A stretch of DNA of 64,000 bases from Pseudozyma flocculosa PF-1 (taxonomy: Eukaryota > Basidiomycota > Ustilaginomycetes > Ustilaginales > Ustilaginaceae), in NCBI RefSeq assembly GCF_000417875.1, contig NW_006920869.1, forward strand, positions 286,584-350,583, given 5' to 3'. Positions within the stretch are counted from its first letter, which is position 1. Each line of letters starts with the position of its first letter. A model generated the notes under the pieces. That model was given only the letters and a program-made list of their open reading frames with translations, was not told where the DNA came from and made no database searches. The translations under genes and the position numbers were made by a program. Below, in pieces: positions 21,061-31,295 of the stretch.

Positions 21061-23238
21061 GGTGGGCAGGTCGGGGGCAAAGAGAAGGACGGACAAGACG
21101 ATTCCAGAGATGGCAAGTTGCGGAAGGCGAAGGCGAAGGTGGCAGGGATCGTAGGGTTGGGCGAGATGATGGTGGCAACAAGAGAGCAGGGTGCAAGAAG
21201 GTAAGCATACTGCAGGGGGACCATCAATATACCGGGAAGAGGCTGGAGCGGGTTCCATCGAAGGCGAGGCAGCCGCTGCATCCCCGCCATGCCGGCGCAG
21301 ACGTACCGTACCGGCACGGCCAGCCTGTGCATTCCAGTCTGTACTCACGTGTGGCTGTGGGGCGGTCAGGGGCGGTTGCTGGCGTGGTGCCGAGGGCGGT
21401 CGTGCACGTAAGGCTGCTGCGGCTGCGGGTACGACGAGCGCCTTGACTAGACCTGCGCCGAGGAGGAGGAACACGACCAGGATGGATGGGTGAACGGGTT
21501 GGTGGGTGAGGAGGCGACGACGGCAGAGACCAGTCTGCAGGCGAGCGAGGTTGGGGTGCGGTGGGCTGAGTTGGGTTGGGTTGGAATGCGGGAGAGGGCT
21601 ATGGGCGGGGAGACGAGGGAACGTGGCTCAGTCGCGACGAGAGGTGGCAACGTGCGCAGCCTCGGGAATGGAGAGGAGGAGGAGGAGGAGACGATGATGA
21701 GGAGTCAGGAGGACGATGGTGATGATGGCAAGAGACGAAGCCGGTCCTGCCTGCCCTTGCCCTTGCGCACCTTCCGCGCCCAGGGGGCTGGCCCGTCTAG
21801 CGTGGCTTGTGCCTTTGCCTGCGGCCAGCTTGCGAGACGAAGGGAGTTGCCGTGGCGCAGCCCCCCGAGAGAGAGAGAGAGACAGAGAGGGAGGGAGCGG
21901 GTGGCGCTAGGGCCGGGCACGGTGGTGACAGCAGCGGACAGCGCTAGGCACGGCGGCACGGGGGCCCGGAACAAAAAAAGAGGACGGGGCCGTGATGCCG
22001 GCCTGCCAGAAGACCTGGCCAGGCAAAAGTGGAGCAAGCAAGCCAGCCAACGCGTGCCACGCCGGCCCGCCGCCTCAGGGCCTTCTGGCTGCAAAAGTTT
22101 TCCTGCGTACGCTGGGACGCCCCGGGCTTGCTTTGTGGCGGAAAGGCCCGAGCAGGGGTAGCCGCCCGACTACAGGGTCCTGCAGCGCTTGTCGGCCTCC
22201 AGCCGGCCCAGCAGCGGCCAGAGCGATGCGCACCCTCCAGGCCAGGCTGGCTAGCCCGACCTCGCCCTTGTCCTCTCGGCCCATCCGTGGCGATCAGCCC
22301 AACGGCACCGTGGCGGGATCGACCCGGCCTGGCCCGGCCTGGCACGACGGCATTTCGCTCAGTCTCTGCTCCAACCGCGTCGTCCTGGACCGCGCGGGCA
22401 TGCCGAACTCACAGATGACGGCGCGGCCATATGCATGCTGTGACGACGTCGCGCGATGGCAACGACGCCGACGACGACTACGACGACAGGCAGGACAGGC
22501 CGGCTAGGTGAGGGTGGAGCAAAAGTTTTTCATGCCGTGGATGAGAGCGTGCGTGCGTGTGTGTTGCGTTGTGTGCCGGCGGTCGCTGCACGTCACCGGG
22601 AACAGAAGGCAGAGTACGGCAGGGGACCAGACGAGCGAAGGCCAGCAGGCCGGCTGCTCTGGGTCTTCTGGCGCAAAGTGGAGCGACGCCGTGCTCCCAG
22701 CAGAGGGCTCCAGGCTGTCCAGAGCGGGCCAGAGGGGTTGTGGCATCGACCTGCCCCCCTGGCCCTCGCCGCCTAGCCTGGGCCCCTGCCTGTCCACGTT
22801 GCACCCTCGTCGGCGCCAAGTCGGTGAACGTGGACCTCCCTTTCGGCCCAAGGCCGTCTTGGCAAAACATCCGGGCCGTCGGGCCGCCCGCCAGCCAGCA
22901 GCGTCAGCCAAACGCCGTCTGCCACCGTAGCCTGATCCGGACTCACTCGTGCGGCTCTTTTGTCCGCCTCTGCCACCGCCCTCGCTCGCACAGGCCCGCC
23001 GCGCCTTGTTTCCAGCTCCGCACCGTCTGGGTCTGCGGCAGGCGGGGATCTGCAACGCCAGGGCCATTTGCCATCTAATCAGATCAGATCGGATGGCCGC
23101 AGCTCCAACGTCTATCCTCCATCATCGTCGGCAGGCACATCGGCAGCACAGATTCGAGACGACAAGCAGGCGTTGCGATTAAAGAGCTCGACAGGCACGG
23201 GATCTAGACAAGTCAGACACACAGAGGCCAGGCCAGAT
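21061..23238. other. long intergenic stretch, no gene recognised
   Basis: About 2.2 kb with several overlapping open frames on both strands but none with recognisable protein character. It contains GA-repeat sequence at about 21869-21896 and dense GGCC/CAGG motifs between 22000 and 22350. The segments CAAAAGT/GCAAAGTGG recur at about 22025, 22093, 22518 and 22672. It could hold a noncoding transcript or simply long flanks of the GDPD and ligase genes. Confidence 0.45.
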
Positions 23239-25654
23239 CTACCGCTGCTGCTGCTGCTTGGCAGGACCAACGGCAAACGCCTTGAGCTCGCGCTTGAGAA
23301 TCTTGCCCGAGTCGCTCTTGGGCAGCTTGTCGAGCAGCGTCACGCCGCGCAGCTTCTTGTAGTTGGCCGACACCTTGGCGTTGACGCTGTCCATGAGCGC
23401 GCGCCTGGCCTCGTCCCTCTCGGCCTCGTCGGCCTGCTCGCCGTGGAGCCGGTCGTGGTCGGTCAGGACGACAAACGCCCACGGCAGCTCCGACGAGTCC
23501 TTGGGGTCGGCGATGCCCGTCACGGCGCAGTCGGCCACCCGCTCCTCGTGGAAGAGCAGGTCCTCGAGCTCCGACGGCGACACCTGGAACCCGTGGTACT
23601 TGATCACGTCCTTGAGCCGGTCCGTGATCCGAATGTAGCCCCGCTTGTCGATCCGCACCACGTCGCCCGTCCGCAGGAACCTCTCTGGGTCGTCGATGGA
23701 CGGCACAAAGGCGGAGCGGTTCGCCTCGTCGTTGCGCAGGTAGCCCTGCATCATCTGCGGACCGCGTAGCCACAGCTCGCCCTCCTCGTCGGGTCCAAGC
23801 TCTGCGTGCCGGGCGGAGCAGCGACGCGCGGCGAGGCAAGGACAGGCGTCAGCGGCCGGTTAGAAAGCATTGGATCACGCTGCACCGGCGGTCAGCTCTC
23901 ACCGTTGCCATTGATGTCGACCACCTTGGCCTCGGTGCCCGGTGCCAGGACGCCCACCGTCCTCGGCGCAATCTCGAGGTCCTTGAGGTTCTGCATGCTG
24001 ATGATGGGAGACACTGTGTCGGGGAAAGCGGGGCGCGGGATTTTCGTCAGCTGTGGCCATCGAACGGGACAGGGGCACCGCTGCGTCGAGCACTCACTCT
24101 CCGACATGCCATAGCCTGAAACGAGCAGGGGGGCAGAGACACGCGCGCAGACGAGTCCATCAGCACCAGCGCAGCGTCCGTTTCACAGGGCATCAGCACC
24201 ATCCTTTCGGCTGCTCACCATCGGTCGACCTGATCCCGAGCCGCTTCTGCACGGCAGCCTCGAGCTCCGCCGAGAGACTCGCGGCGCCCGAGGCCACGCG
24301 CTTCAGCGAGCTCACGTCGTACTTGTCGACCTCGGACGACTTGGCGAGCGCCAGCACTGCGTTCAGCCAATGCAAAGGTCGGATGGAATGGGTCAGTCGC
24401 CCGCCATCGGCTCAAATCGACTCGCTAGCGGCCCCGGTATCGACTCAACTCACGGATCGGCGGGACGACAAAGCAGAAGGTGACCTTGTGCTGCTGCACG
24501 GCCGAGAGGAAGACGTCTAGCTGGAAGCGCGGCAGCACGACGCGCGGCGTGGCCGTGTGCAGCGCGACAAAGCCCATCAACAGGCCGTAGCAGTGGAAGA
24601 GCGGAAGCAGGTCCAGGTGGAACTCGCCAGACGCCGGACGTGCGCCGACGCCGTCGCTGTCCTTGGCTTTGCGCCCGGGGAGCAGGTCCGAGATGGCATC
24701 GGCAGCCGCCGAAATCTTCCTGCCGACGCTCTGCACCGTCAAGATGCCGTCGCTCATCGGCTTGTCGTCGTACCACACCGACTGCCCGAACAGCGGCGGA
24801 TTGACGCGGTCCAGCAGGAGGAAGGTGGCCTGGATGATGTTGGCCACCAGCGAGGCGTGAGAGAGCCGCACCGCCTTGGGCTTTCCTGACGTGCCCGAGC
24901 TGGCATAGGGGTATGTCAGGGTGACGATAAAGTGAGAGGGTCTCAGAGGCGGATCTATCCACGAGCATCACGGCCGGATCTCGCCTCACCTGAAGCAAAG
25001 GATGGCGGTATCGTCGCTCGGCGACACCCTGACCTGTTCCAGCTCCTTTCGCGCCGATCCCCCTTGCTGCTTGCCGGCTTCGATGACCTTGGCCCAGCTC
25101 GAATCGTGGCTCTCTTCGAATACAAAGATCTCGGGAGGCTGCGCGAGGCCTTGGAGGTCCTCTTTGCCGTCCCGGGTGGCCCCCTCGGCCGCGGTGCACG
25201 CATTATCGTAGCTCGCAGCGGTGGTGAGGATGGCGCGCGCCCCGACCATGCGCAGCTGATGGGACAGCTCATCGGGCTTGTATGAGGGGTTGCAGAGCGC
25301 CACGCTCGCCCCCGTGACGAGGGCGCCGAGGACGCCGGCGAGGTAGTCGTGCTGGTTGCTTGCGTAGACGGCCAGCACGTCGCCCCTGCCCCAGCGCTTG
25401 GCGCCACGAGCGGATGCGGTGGCCTGCAGCCCGGCGGCAAAGTCGTAGGACAGCTCGCGCACCTGGCGAAGGCTGATGGGCTTGGCACCTGGCCGGCTCG
25501 TGTTGTCGGCGGGCGTGGGGTACAGCAGCGGCTCGTCGACCCGGTTCGAGCTGGACGGATCGCAGGAGCCAGCGTCGGCGACGGGCCGGAAGAGGAAGTG
25601 GTGCAGCGACTCGTCCCGCGGAGGGTCGAGAGGATATGGAGAGCGGAACAGCAT
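23239..25654 (-). CDS. 4-coumarate:CoA-ligase-like acyl-CoA ligase (AMP-binding)
   Basis: Adenylate-forming ligase of 646 aa in six exons: 25654-24990, 24899-24454, 24356-24219, 24115-24098 (18-nt microexon), 24013-23903 and 23801-23239. Splicing rebuilds CFSSGTSGKPKAVRLSH (P-loop), LLPLFHCYGLLMGF, GYGMSEMSPIIS (A5 motif, assembled from three exons through the microexon), ELGPDEEGELWLRGPQMMQGY, RTGDVVRIDKRGYIRITDRLKDVIKYHGFQV and the final DSGKILKRELK catalytic Lys. It has the architecture of fungal 4CL-like/long-chain ligases. The C-terminus is a short Gln tract (AKQQQQR), so no PTS1 is present, unlike the other ligase in this window. The substrate is unknown. Confidence 0.91.
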
Positions 25655-26770
25655 GGCAGGCGGCGTGTCAGGCGGCAGTCGAGGCAGCGCAGATGGTGTG
25701 GCCTGTGCAGGTGGGCCAGGCGGGTCGAGATGAAGGATGAGGAAGGATGGCAGGCCACCGGGAAGGGCAGTCGGATGCTTCCTGAGAAGCCAGAATCAGG
25801 CTGCACTGGACGCGGCGTTTCGAGCAAATGCGACGAGAATGGTGGTGGTGGTGGCCGTGGTGGTGGATGGTTGCCATCGGATGATGGCAGACTTCGCAGC
25901 ACCTTTGACCTGCTAGCCACCTTGTAGCTGCCATCCGTTGGAAGCGGGCCAGCAGATGAAGGAGGCAGAGGGCAAGCAGGCAACCAGGCAGCCAGCCAAG
26001 ACAGGGTCGTCCGACCTCTAATTTGCCGCTTTCACGCCGCAAAAGGCAGGAATGTGCGCCGGTCTGCCTGCCTGCCTGACCTGGCTGTACGTACCGTCGA
26101 GGATGCCTCTGGACCCACCTGCAGGCCGCCGGCACCTCTAGGCCCGAAGGGGAATGCGAGACAGGGTGCGAGCCTCAGGCGCTCAATACTGGATCTGACA
26201 TCGAGGGGCGGTGCACCCACCTGCTCCAGGCCCTCCTAGCCATTCGACGACCCGCTCAGCTCGGACGCACAGCACGACGCAGATGAAGGCGAGGACAGGG
26301 CGTGGCGAAAAGGGCCGAGATCGAATGCTGCGAGGCGCCGGGCCAAGGATGAAGTGAGTTCGAGGGGGAAGATGCTACAAGAGATGCTCTCAGAGATACG
26401 ACGGACAAACGAGCGAGTAGTGAGTGACGGTGGAGAGCCCCTTGCGGCAAGACCCAGCGGTGGGAACAGGATCGGGTAGAGACGGGAATCGAGGAGCGCG
26501 GGCGTCCATGCTGTACGAGACCGGAAATGATCGAGAGACTGCGGGTGCCCAGCGAGGAGCAGGGGAGGGGCCAACCCCCCACCAAACGACACCGCGGAAG
26601 GGAGTGACGGGAATATGCCTGGACGAGACGGGATTGGAAAGGACCGATGCTTGCGGGACTGTATGCTGGGTCGGGAGAGGGGCGTCGGCCGATGAGAAGG
26701 AGCGAACCATGCCAGGATGCAAGTTGGGTCGAAGATGGTGCGAGCTGAGAAGGTGGTGGCTTGTTGGTTC
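25655..26770. other. intergenic, no gene recognised
   Basis: Upstream of the 4CL-like gene and 3' of the hypothetical gene. A GGT/GTG-rich run lies at about 25843-25865 and CTGCC repeats near 26067. An open frame of ~210 codons on the minus strand (26236-26871) is Ser/Pro/Arg-rich and overlaps the next gene; it is not accepted as a gene. Confidence 0.45.
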
Positions 26771-27994
26771 CTATCGGGTGAGGCTCGAGGTAACCTGGGG
26801 GCCAAAGTAATCGACCTGAGGAGCGGTGCGAGGCCGCGACGAGCGCGGCGCGGTGCGAGGGGTGGCAGCACCTGTCGGCGTTGGCGGGCCGAGCTGCGGC
26901 GAGCCCTCGAGGGGCGTCGAGAGGCCGTACCGACCCAGCGACTCGACCGAGCTCAAGAAGGTCATCTGCTGTGCAGTGAGGCCGCGCTTGGGCGGCGAGA
27001 ACTGTCCGCGGAGCAACATCGTGTTGAATGGCTCGGATGCCGCGCCATCGCCGGCGGTGTGCGTGGCGTCGGCCGTGAGGCTGCCGGTCTGCGTTTGGCG
27101 GCGCAGGAACGAGGGTCTCATCGTCGAGCGCAGCCGCGGCCTTTCGCCGTCCATCATGGCGCTGAAGCCGGAGAGTGAGCGGTGGAAGGCGCGAGGGCGC
27201 GATGAAGTCGAGGCAAGCGAGAGGTCCGAGGCGTTGGCGTCTTCCATGACGGGGAAGATCGAGGCTGCGCAGGGTGCCGGCGGTGCGTCTTCTGGGAGAT
27301 GGGCTGTGCCCGCTGGCGGCGATGCCAGGAGCTCGTAGTCGGGCGCGGCCTCCTCGTGCGCTGCGGGCAAAGGCGCCTCGGCCTCCTGTGGTCCCTCGTC
27401 TGCGGCCGTCGGAGGAGCCGGTGCAGGGGCGTCAGCGGTCTCATGCTGCTCGAACGCCCCAACAAGACCAGAGCTCGAGTTGTCCTGCTGCGCCGGACGG
27501 TGAGGCGTCGCACGGGTCGAGAGCGACGTGACCGAGGGCTGGATCTGGAGGGTGGCGGCGAGTGCGTCGCGGGCCTCCTGCCTCGCCTCGGCCGCCTTGA
27601 AGAGGACCATCTCGTCGTCTCCGACCTCACAGTTGTACGTGGGACAGGCCCATACGCTGATGCTGTCGTAGTCGTCCGAGTCGAGGATGAGGGAGCCGCG
27701 CCTGTTCGGGTCGTTGCGCACCTGCCGCTGGCGGTAGGATAGGCCCGGCGGTTGCTGGTAATACTGGCGGATGGGGAGTGCAAAGAAGTGGACAAACGAC
27801 TTCCACTTGGTCTTGAGGGCGCCGTTCCTGGTGCGGGACGAGGCGGGCGGCGCATCTGGACCATCGCCCTCGAGCTGGCGACGAGCGGCATCAGGCAACT
27901 GCCTCGTGGCCGAACGGTCTCCGCGGTGAGCGAACCGACCGCGGATCAGGGGCGCTGTAGAGACGGGCTGGAGCGAGTAGGCTATGGCGGCCAT
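26771..27994 (-). CDS. hypothetical protein, 407 aa, low-complexity C-terminal half
   Basis: Single-exon frame of 407 aa starting at ATG 27994 (MAAIAYSLQPV). I do not recognise a family. The most ordered part is about residues 55-145: an aromatic/basic segment KSFVHFFALPIRQYYQQPPG, then RRGSLILDSDDYDSISVWACPTYNCEVGDDEM and a helical, charged FKAAEARQEARDALAATL. The remainder is Ala/Pro/Ser-rich and disordered, with repeated Ser-Arg-Pro-type possible phosphorylation sites (AFHRSLSGFS, RRQTQTGS). No signal peptide or membrane segment is evident. Codon use and frame length support a real gene, probably restricted to smut-like fungi. It is divergent from the downstream MFS gene. Confidence 0.7.
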   Translation of the reverse strand: MAAIAYSLQPVSTAPLIRGRFAHRGDRSATRQLPDAARRQLEGDGPDAPPASSRTRNGALKTKWKSFVHFFALPIRQYYQQPPGLSYRQRQVRNDPNRRGSLILDSDDYDSISVWACPTYNCEVGDDEMVLFKAAEARQEARDALAATLQIQPSVTSLSTRATPHRPAQQDNSSSGLVGAFEQHETADAPAPAPPTAADEGPQEAEAPLPAAHEEAAPDYELLASPPAGTAHLPEDAPPAPCAASIFPVMEDANASDLSLASTSSRPRAFHRSLSGFSAMMDGERPRLRSTMRPSFLRRQTQTGSLTADATHTAGDGAASEPFNTMLLRGQFSPPKRGLTAQQMTFLSSVESLGRYGLSTPLEGSPQLGPPTPTGAATPRTAPRSSRPRTAPQVDYFGPQVTSSLTR

Positions 27995-29564
27995 GTCGGT
28001 GTCGTTGCCACGGTCGCGCTGGTGGTGATGCTGGCCAAGGTGGTGGGTGGAGATGACGAGGGAGCGGCGACGATGTATCTGGCCAGCCAGAAGGGTCAAG
28101 AGGAGAGGACGAGATGCCGAGTCAGGGAAGCCACGAAGGAATAGGGACAAGGGTGGGTAGGGTGAGGGAGTGGGACGGTGATGGTGATGGTGCGCAGGAT
28201 GGTGAGGCGCGGCAAGGTGGTGGGACAGAAGGAGACGAGCAGCTGCCTTTGCGACCCCACCAGAGAGGAGAGGCTCGCACACCAGCTAGAGGCCAGCCAG
28301 CCTGGCTCCCAGAGTGCGCCCGACCACGAGGCCGGGTCCATGGGAGGGTCGGTGGCGGTGCTCCCGAGCCAAGCAGGCAGCCAGGGCGGCGGCGGCTGCA
28401 GCGCTGCCTGCCTGCTGCGCTACCCCGCCCCCAGGGACGAGCGAATTTTAGGCTTCTTGCCTGCTTGCCTGTGCGCGGGAACCCCAGCGACAGCCGATAA
28501 GACACCAGCGGCGTGGGCTTGGCCTTGCCTGGCAGCAGGCAGGCGGGCAGCCCGGCAAGGGTGCTGGGAAGAAGAAAAATCAGAATCATCAACGCGGGCC
28601 ACCCTCTCTTCGCTTGGGCCCTCGTTGGCCGGCAACGCCTACGGTACCCTCTGCCTGCCTGCCTGCAACGGCGCCTGCAGCCGGCCACTCTGGGGCCGGC
28701 ATGGGGGGCCAGCCAGAAGCGGGTCAGGCCAGGCCAGGCCAGGCAGGGTTTTTTCGAGTGAGCGAGGGGCGCGCCTGGGCCACACACGGTTCGCCCAAGA
28801 GCCGCAACGGGAAATTCTCGGCTCCGATGGTGGGAAGGGGGTTGGAGAGGCGCCCAGCACAGCTCGCCCGCACTTCACAAAATCCCTCGTCAAGAGCTCT
28901 GCCAGACGGGACCCGGGTTGGCTGCTGTGCTCAAGCTCTGCCTTGCCCTGCTCAGCTCTGGAGCTGCTACGTATGTACTCTGTACGGGAGGTGGCGGGTC
29001 GAGGTCGGACGATAAGATTCGCTCGGTGCCAGCAGCACCCTCGAGCGTCAAGCTTAAGGTTGGGTGAAGAGGCTTTAGGGTCAAGCGCAAAAGCTCTACC
29101 TGGTTGGACCCCTGGGCCTCGGTCGGATGTTTTCCGTGGAATTCCCGAGGGCCCCTTCCGCGAGGGCAGCAGCGGGGCGGCGTCTTCATTTTTGTTGGCT
29201 GGCTGGGCACTCTGGTTAACGCCGCTTTGATCCTAGCTCGAGCTTGATTGGACCCACTCGACGCCGTACCGTACTCCTCATGCTCCTCGACGGCGGGAGC
29301 CGCTGGCACCCTCGAGGAAGAAGAGGAGCGGGTGGTGGTCGTCGTTCCCTGCACCCTTACTACCACTACTACCCTCACCACCATATCCACGCAAAGGGCC
29401 CTCCTCCTGCCCCCAGGCCGCTTCTTCTCGACCCTACCCGGCCCAACGCCAAACTCGCATCGGCGCAAACCTCGTCTTGAGGCCGGACATCCGCCTCGAC
29501 TCGACAACAAGCCGCCTTCCGCGGGCTCCAGGCGCCAAGACTCGCAAGAAACGCCTCGCCCATA
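27995..29564. promoter_or_regulatory. divergent intergenic region (hypothetical / MFS)
   Basis: About 1.6 kb between divergently transcribed genes. AGGCC pentamers lie at 28724-28747 and CTGCC repeats near 28652. The plus-strand end (29340-29560) is C/T-rich, as in fungal 5' leaders. No gene is seen. Confidence 0.5.
28724..28747. repeat. (AGGCC)n pentamer cluster
   Basis: Four tandem AGGCC units in the divergent promoter region. Confidence 0.7.
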
Positions 29565-31295
29565 ATGCTCGGCCTGCGACGCAACCGAGGGACGCGGACG
29601 GCCGCCGACGCTGCCGACGCCGCGACGGTGGCCACTTCGGATGCGGGTCGCCTCAGCGACGGATCGCTCGACAGCGAGGTGGCCAAGATGGCCGCAGAGA
29701 TGGGCGTCGATGCATCTTACGAGCGCAAGGTCGCGCTCCTCAACAAGGCCATCAAGGACGAAATCGGCTTCGGCAAGTTTCAGCTCTGGGTCACGTTCCT
29801 CGCAGGAGGCGGCTGGGCCATCGACAACTTCTGGTTCCAGGCGCTCGGCATGGGACTGCCGCAGATTGAGCTCGAGTTCGAGCCGGAGCATATCCAGTTT
29901 GCCGCGCTGGCCCTCTACTCTGGCCTCCTCGTCGGAGCCACCGTGTGGGGCATCCTGTCGGACATCATCGGCAGGAAGGTCTCGTGGAACGTTACGCTGC
30001 TCCTCTCGGGCATCCTCGGCGTCGCCGTCGGAGGCGCGCCCAACTTTGTCGGCCTCGGAGGTCTGCTCGGCGCGCTGGGTGTCGGCGTCGGTGGCCAGCT
30101 GCCCATCGACGGAGTGATGCTCATCGAGTTCCTCCCGGCCTCGCACTACTGGATCCTCACCTTCCTCTCGGTCTTCTGGTGCCTGGGCCAGCTCTTCGCC
30201 GCCGTCATGGGCTGGGCCTTCATCACCAACTTCCGCTGCGAGACGGCCGACGCCTGCCCCAAGAGCTCCAACATGGGCTGGCGCTACACGTGGTTCGTGC
30301 TGGGTGGCGTCACCCTCGTCATGTGGGCCGCCCGCTTCTTCATCTACCCGATCCCCGAATCGCCCAAGTTCCTCATCGCCAACGGGCGCGATGAAGAGGC
30401 GCTCGAGGTGCTGCGCTTCATCGCGAAGGAGAATGGCAAGACGACCACGCTGACGCTGGCGCAGCTCAAGGCGGCGGGCGAGGGCGCCACCTATGCCAAC
30501 AAGCAGGGCGACGAGGAGGCGGCCCGCGGACTCGACGCCACGCCGGACGAGAAGACGGATGCCAAGCTCGAAGCCGAGGTTCAGCTCGAGCAGGTCGACA
30601 AGGTCGAATCATCCTCGCCTCTCCAGCGGGCCGACAGGGTCAACCTGCAGCAGCTGCGCCGCTCCCTCAGCCAGTTTGACACCTCGCACATCCGGGCGCT
30701 CTTTTCGTCGCCAAAGATGGCGTGGAACACGTCCTTGATCTGCTTCCTCTGGGGCCTCATCGGCCTCGCCTACCCGCTCTACAACGTCTTCGTGGCTCTG
30801 TACCTTAAGAACGCCGGCGCAGCGTCGGGTGGATCGTCGCAGGCCGAGCAGTACCGCGACCTGGTCATCATCGCCGCGTGCGGGATCCCCGGCTCCTTTT
30901 TCGCCGCGGCCATGGTGGAGCTGCCCTACGCCGGCCGCAAGGGCACCATGGCGCTCTTTACGCTGCTGACGGGCGTCTTTCTCTTCCTCTTCACCACGGC
31001 ACGGACGCCTCAGGCGATCCTGGGCTGGAACTGCGCCACGTCGCTCAGCCAAAACGCCATGTACTCGGTGCTGTACGCCATGAGCTACGAAGTCTTCCCG
31101 GCGCCCCACCGAGGCACCGGCGACGGCCTAGCCATGGCGACCCAGAGGGTGTTTGGCGTCGCCGCACCCGTCGTCGGCGCCTTTGCCGGCGACAAGCCGG
31201 ACAAGCCCATCTACATCTCTGCATCGTTCTTTATCGCCGCCGCGGCCCTCATGCTCTTCCTGCCTTACGAGACTAGGGGCCGCGCCGCTCTGTAG
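29565..31295 (+). CDS. MFS transporter, sugar-porter/SV2-like
   Basis: Single-exon 576-aa protein with about 12 helices and a long central hydrophilic loop (~residues 290-380, rich in Lys/Glu/Asp). Helix 1 begins FGKFQLWVTFLAGGGWAIDNFWFQ. The loop 2-3 motif is GILSDIIGRKVSWN (motif A). The helix 4-5 region is GQLPIDGVMLIEFLP, and YPIPESPKFLIANGRDEEALEVL matches the PESPRFL loop of the sugar-porter/SV2 group. The C-terminal half has SYEVFPAPHRGTGDGLAMATQRVFG, also typical of SV2-like carriers. The substrate is not deducible. The start ATG at 29565 follows CCCATA and gives an acid/basic cytosolic N-terminus. Confidence 0.9.
   Translation: MLGLRRNRGTRTAADAADAATVATSDAGRLSDGSLDSEVAKMAAEMGVDASYERKVALLNKAIKDEIGFGKFQLWVTFLAGGGWAIDNFWFQALGMGLPQIELEFEPEHIQFAALALYSGLLVGATVWGILSDIIGRKVSWNVTLLLSGILGVAVGGAPNFVGLGGLLGALGVGVGGQLPIDGVMLIEFLPASHYWILTFLSVFWCLGQLFAAVMGWAFITNFRCETADACPKSSNMGWRYTWFVLGGVTLVMWAARFFIYPIPESPKFLIANGRDEEALEVLRFIAKENGKTTTLTLAQLKAAGEGATYANKQGDEEAARGLDATPDEKTDAKLEAEVQLEQVDKVESSSPLQRADRVNLQQLRRSLSQFDTSHIRALFSSPKMAWNTSLICFLWGLIGLAYPLYNVFVALYLKNAGAASGGSSQAEQYRDLVIIAACGIPGSFFAAAMVELPYAGRKGTMALFTLLTGVFLFLFTTARTPQAILGWNCATSLSQNAMYSVLYAMSYEVFPAPHRGTGDGLAMATQRVFGVAAPVVGAFAGDKPDKPIYISASFFIAAAALMLFLPYETRGRAAL

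Noticed and set aside
21490..23078. Several 130-220-codon frames on both strands
   Set aside because: Overlapping, repeat-rich and without domain character; no supporting splice logic.
26236..26871. 211-codon minus-strand frame downstream of the hypothetical gene
   Set aside because: Ser/Pro/Arg-rich, overlaps the end of the accepted gene and has no recognisable domain; probably 3' UTR.
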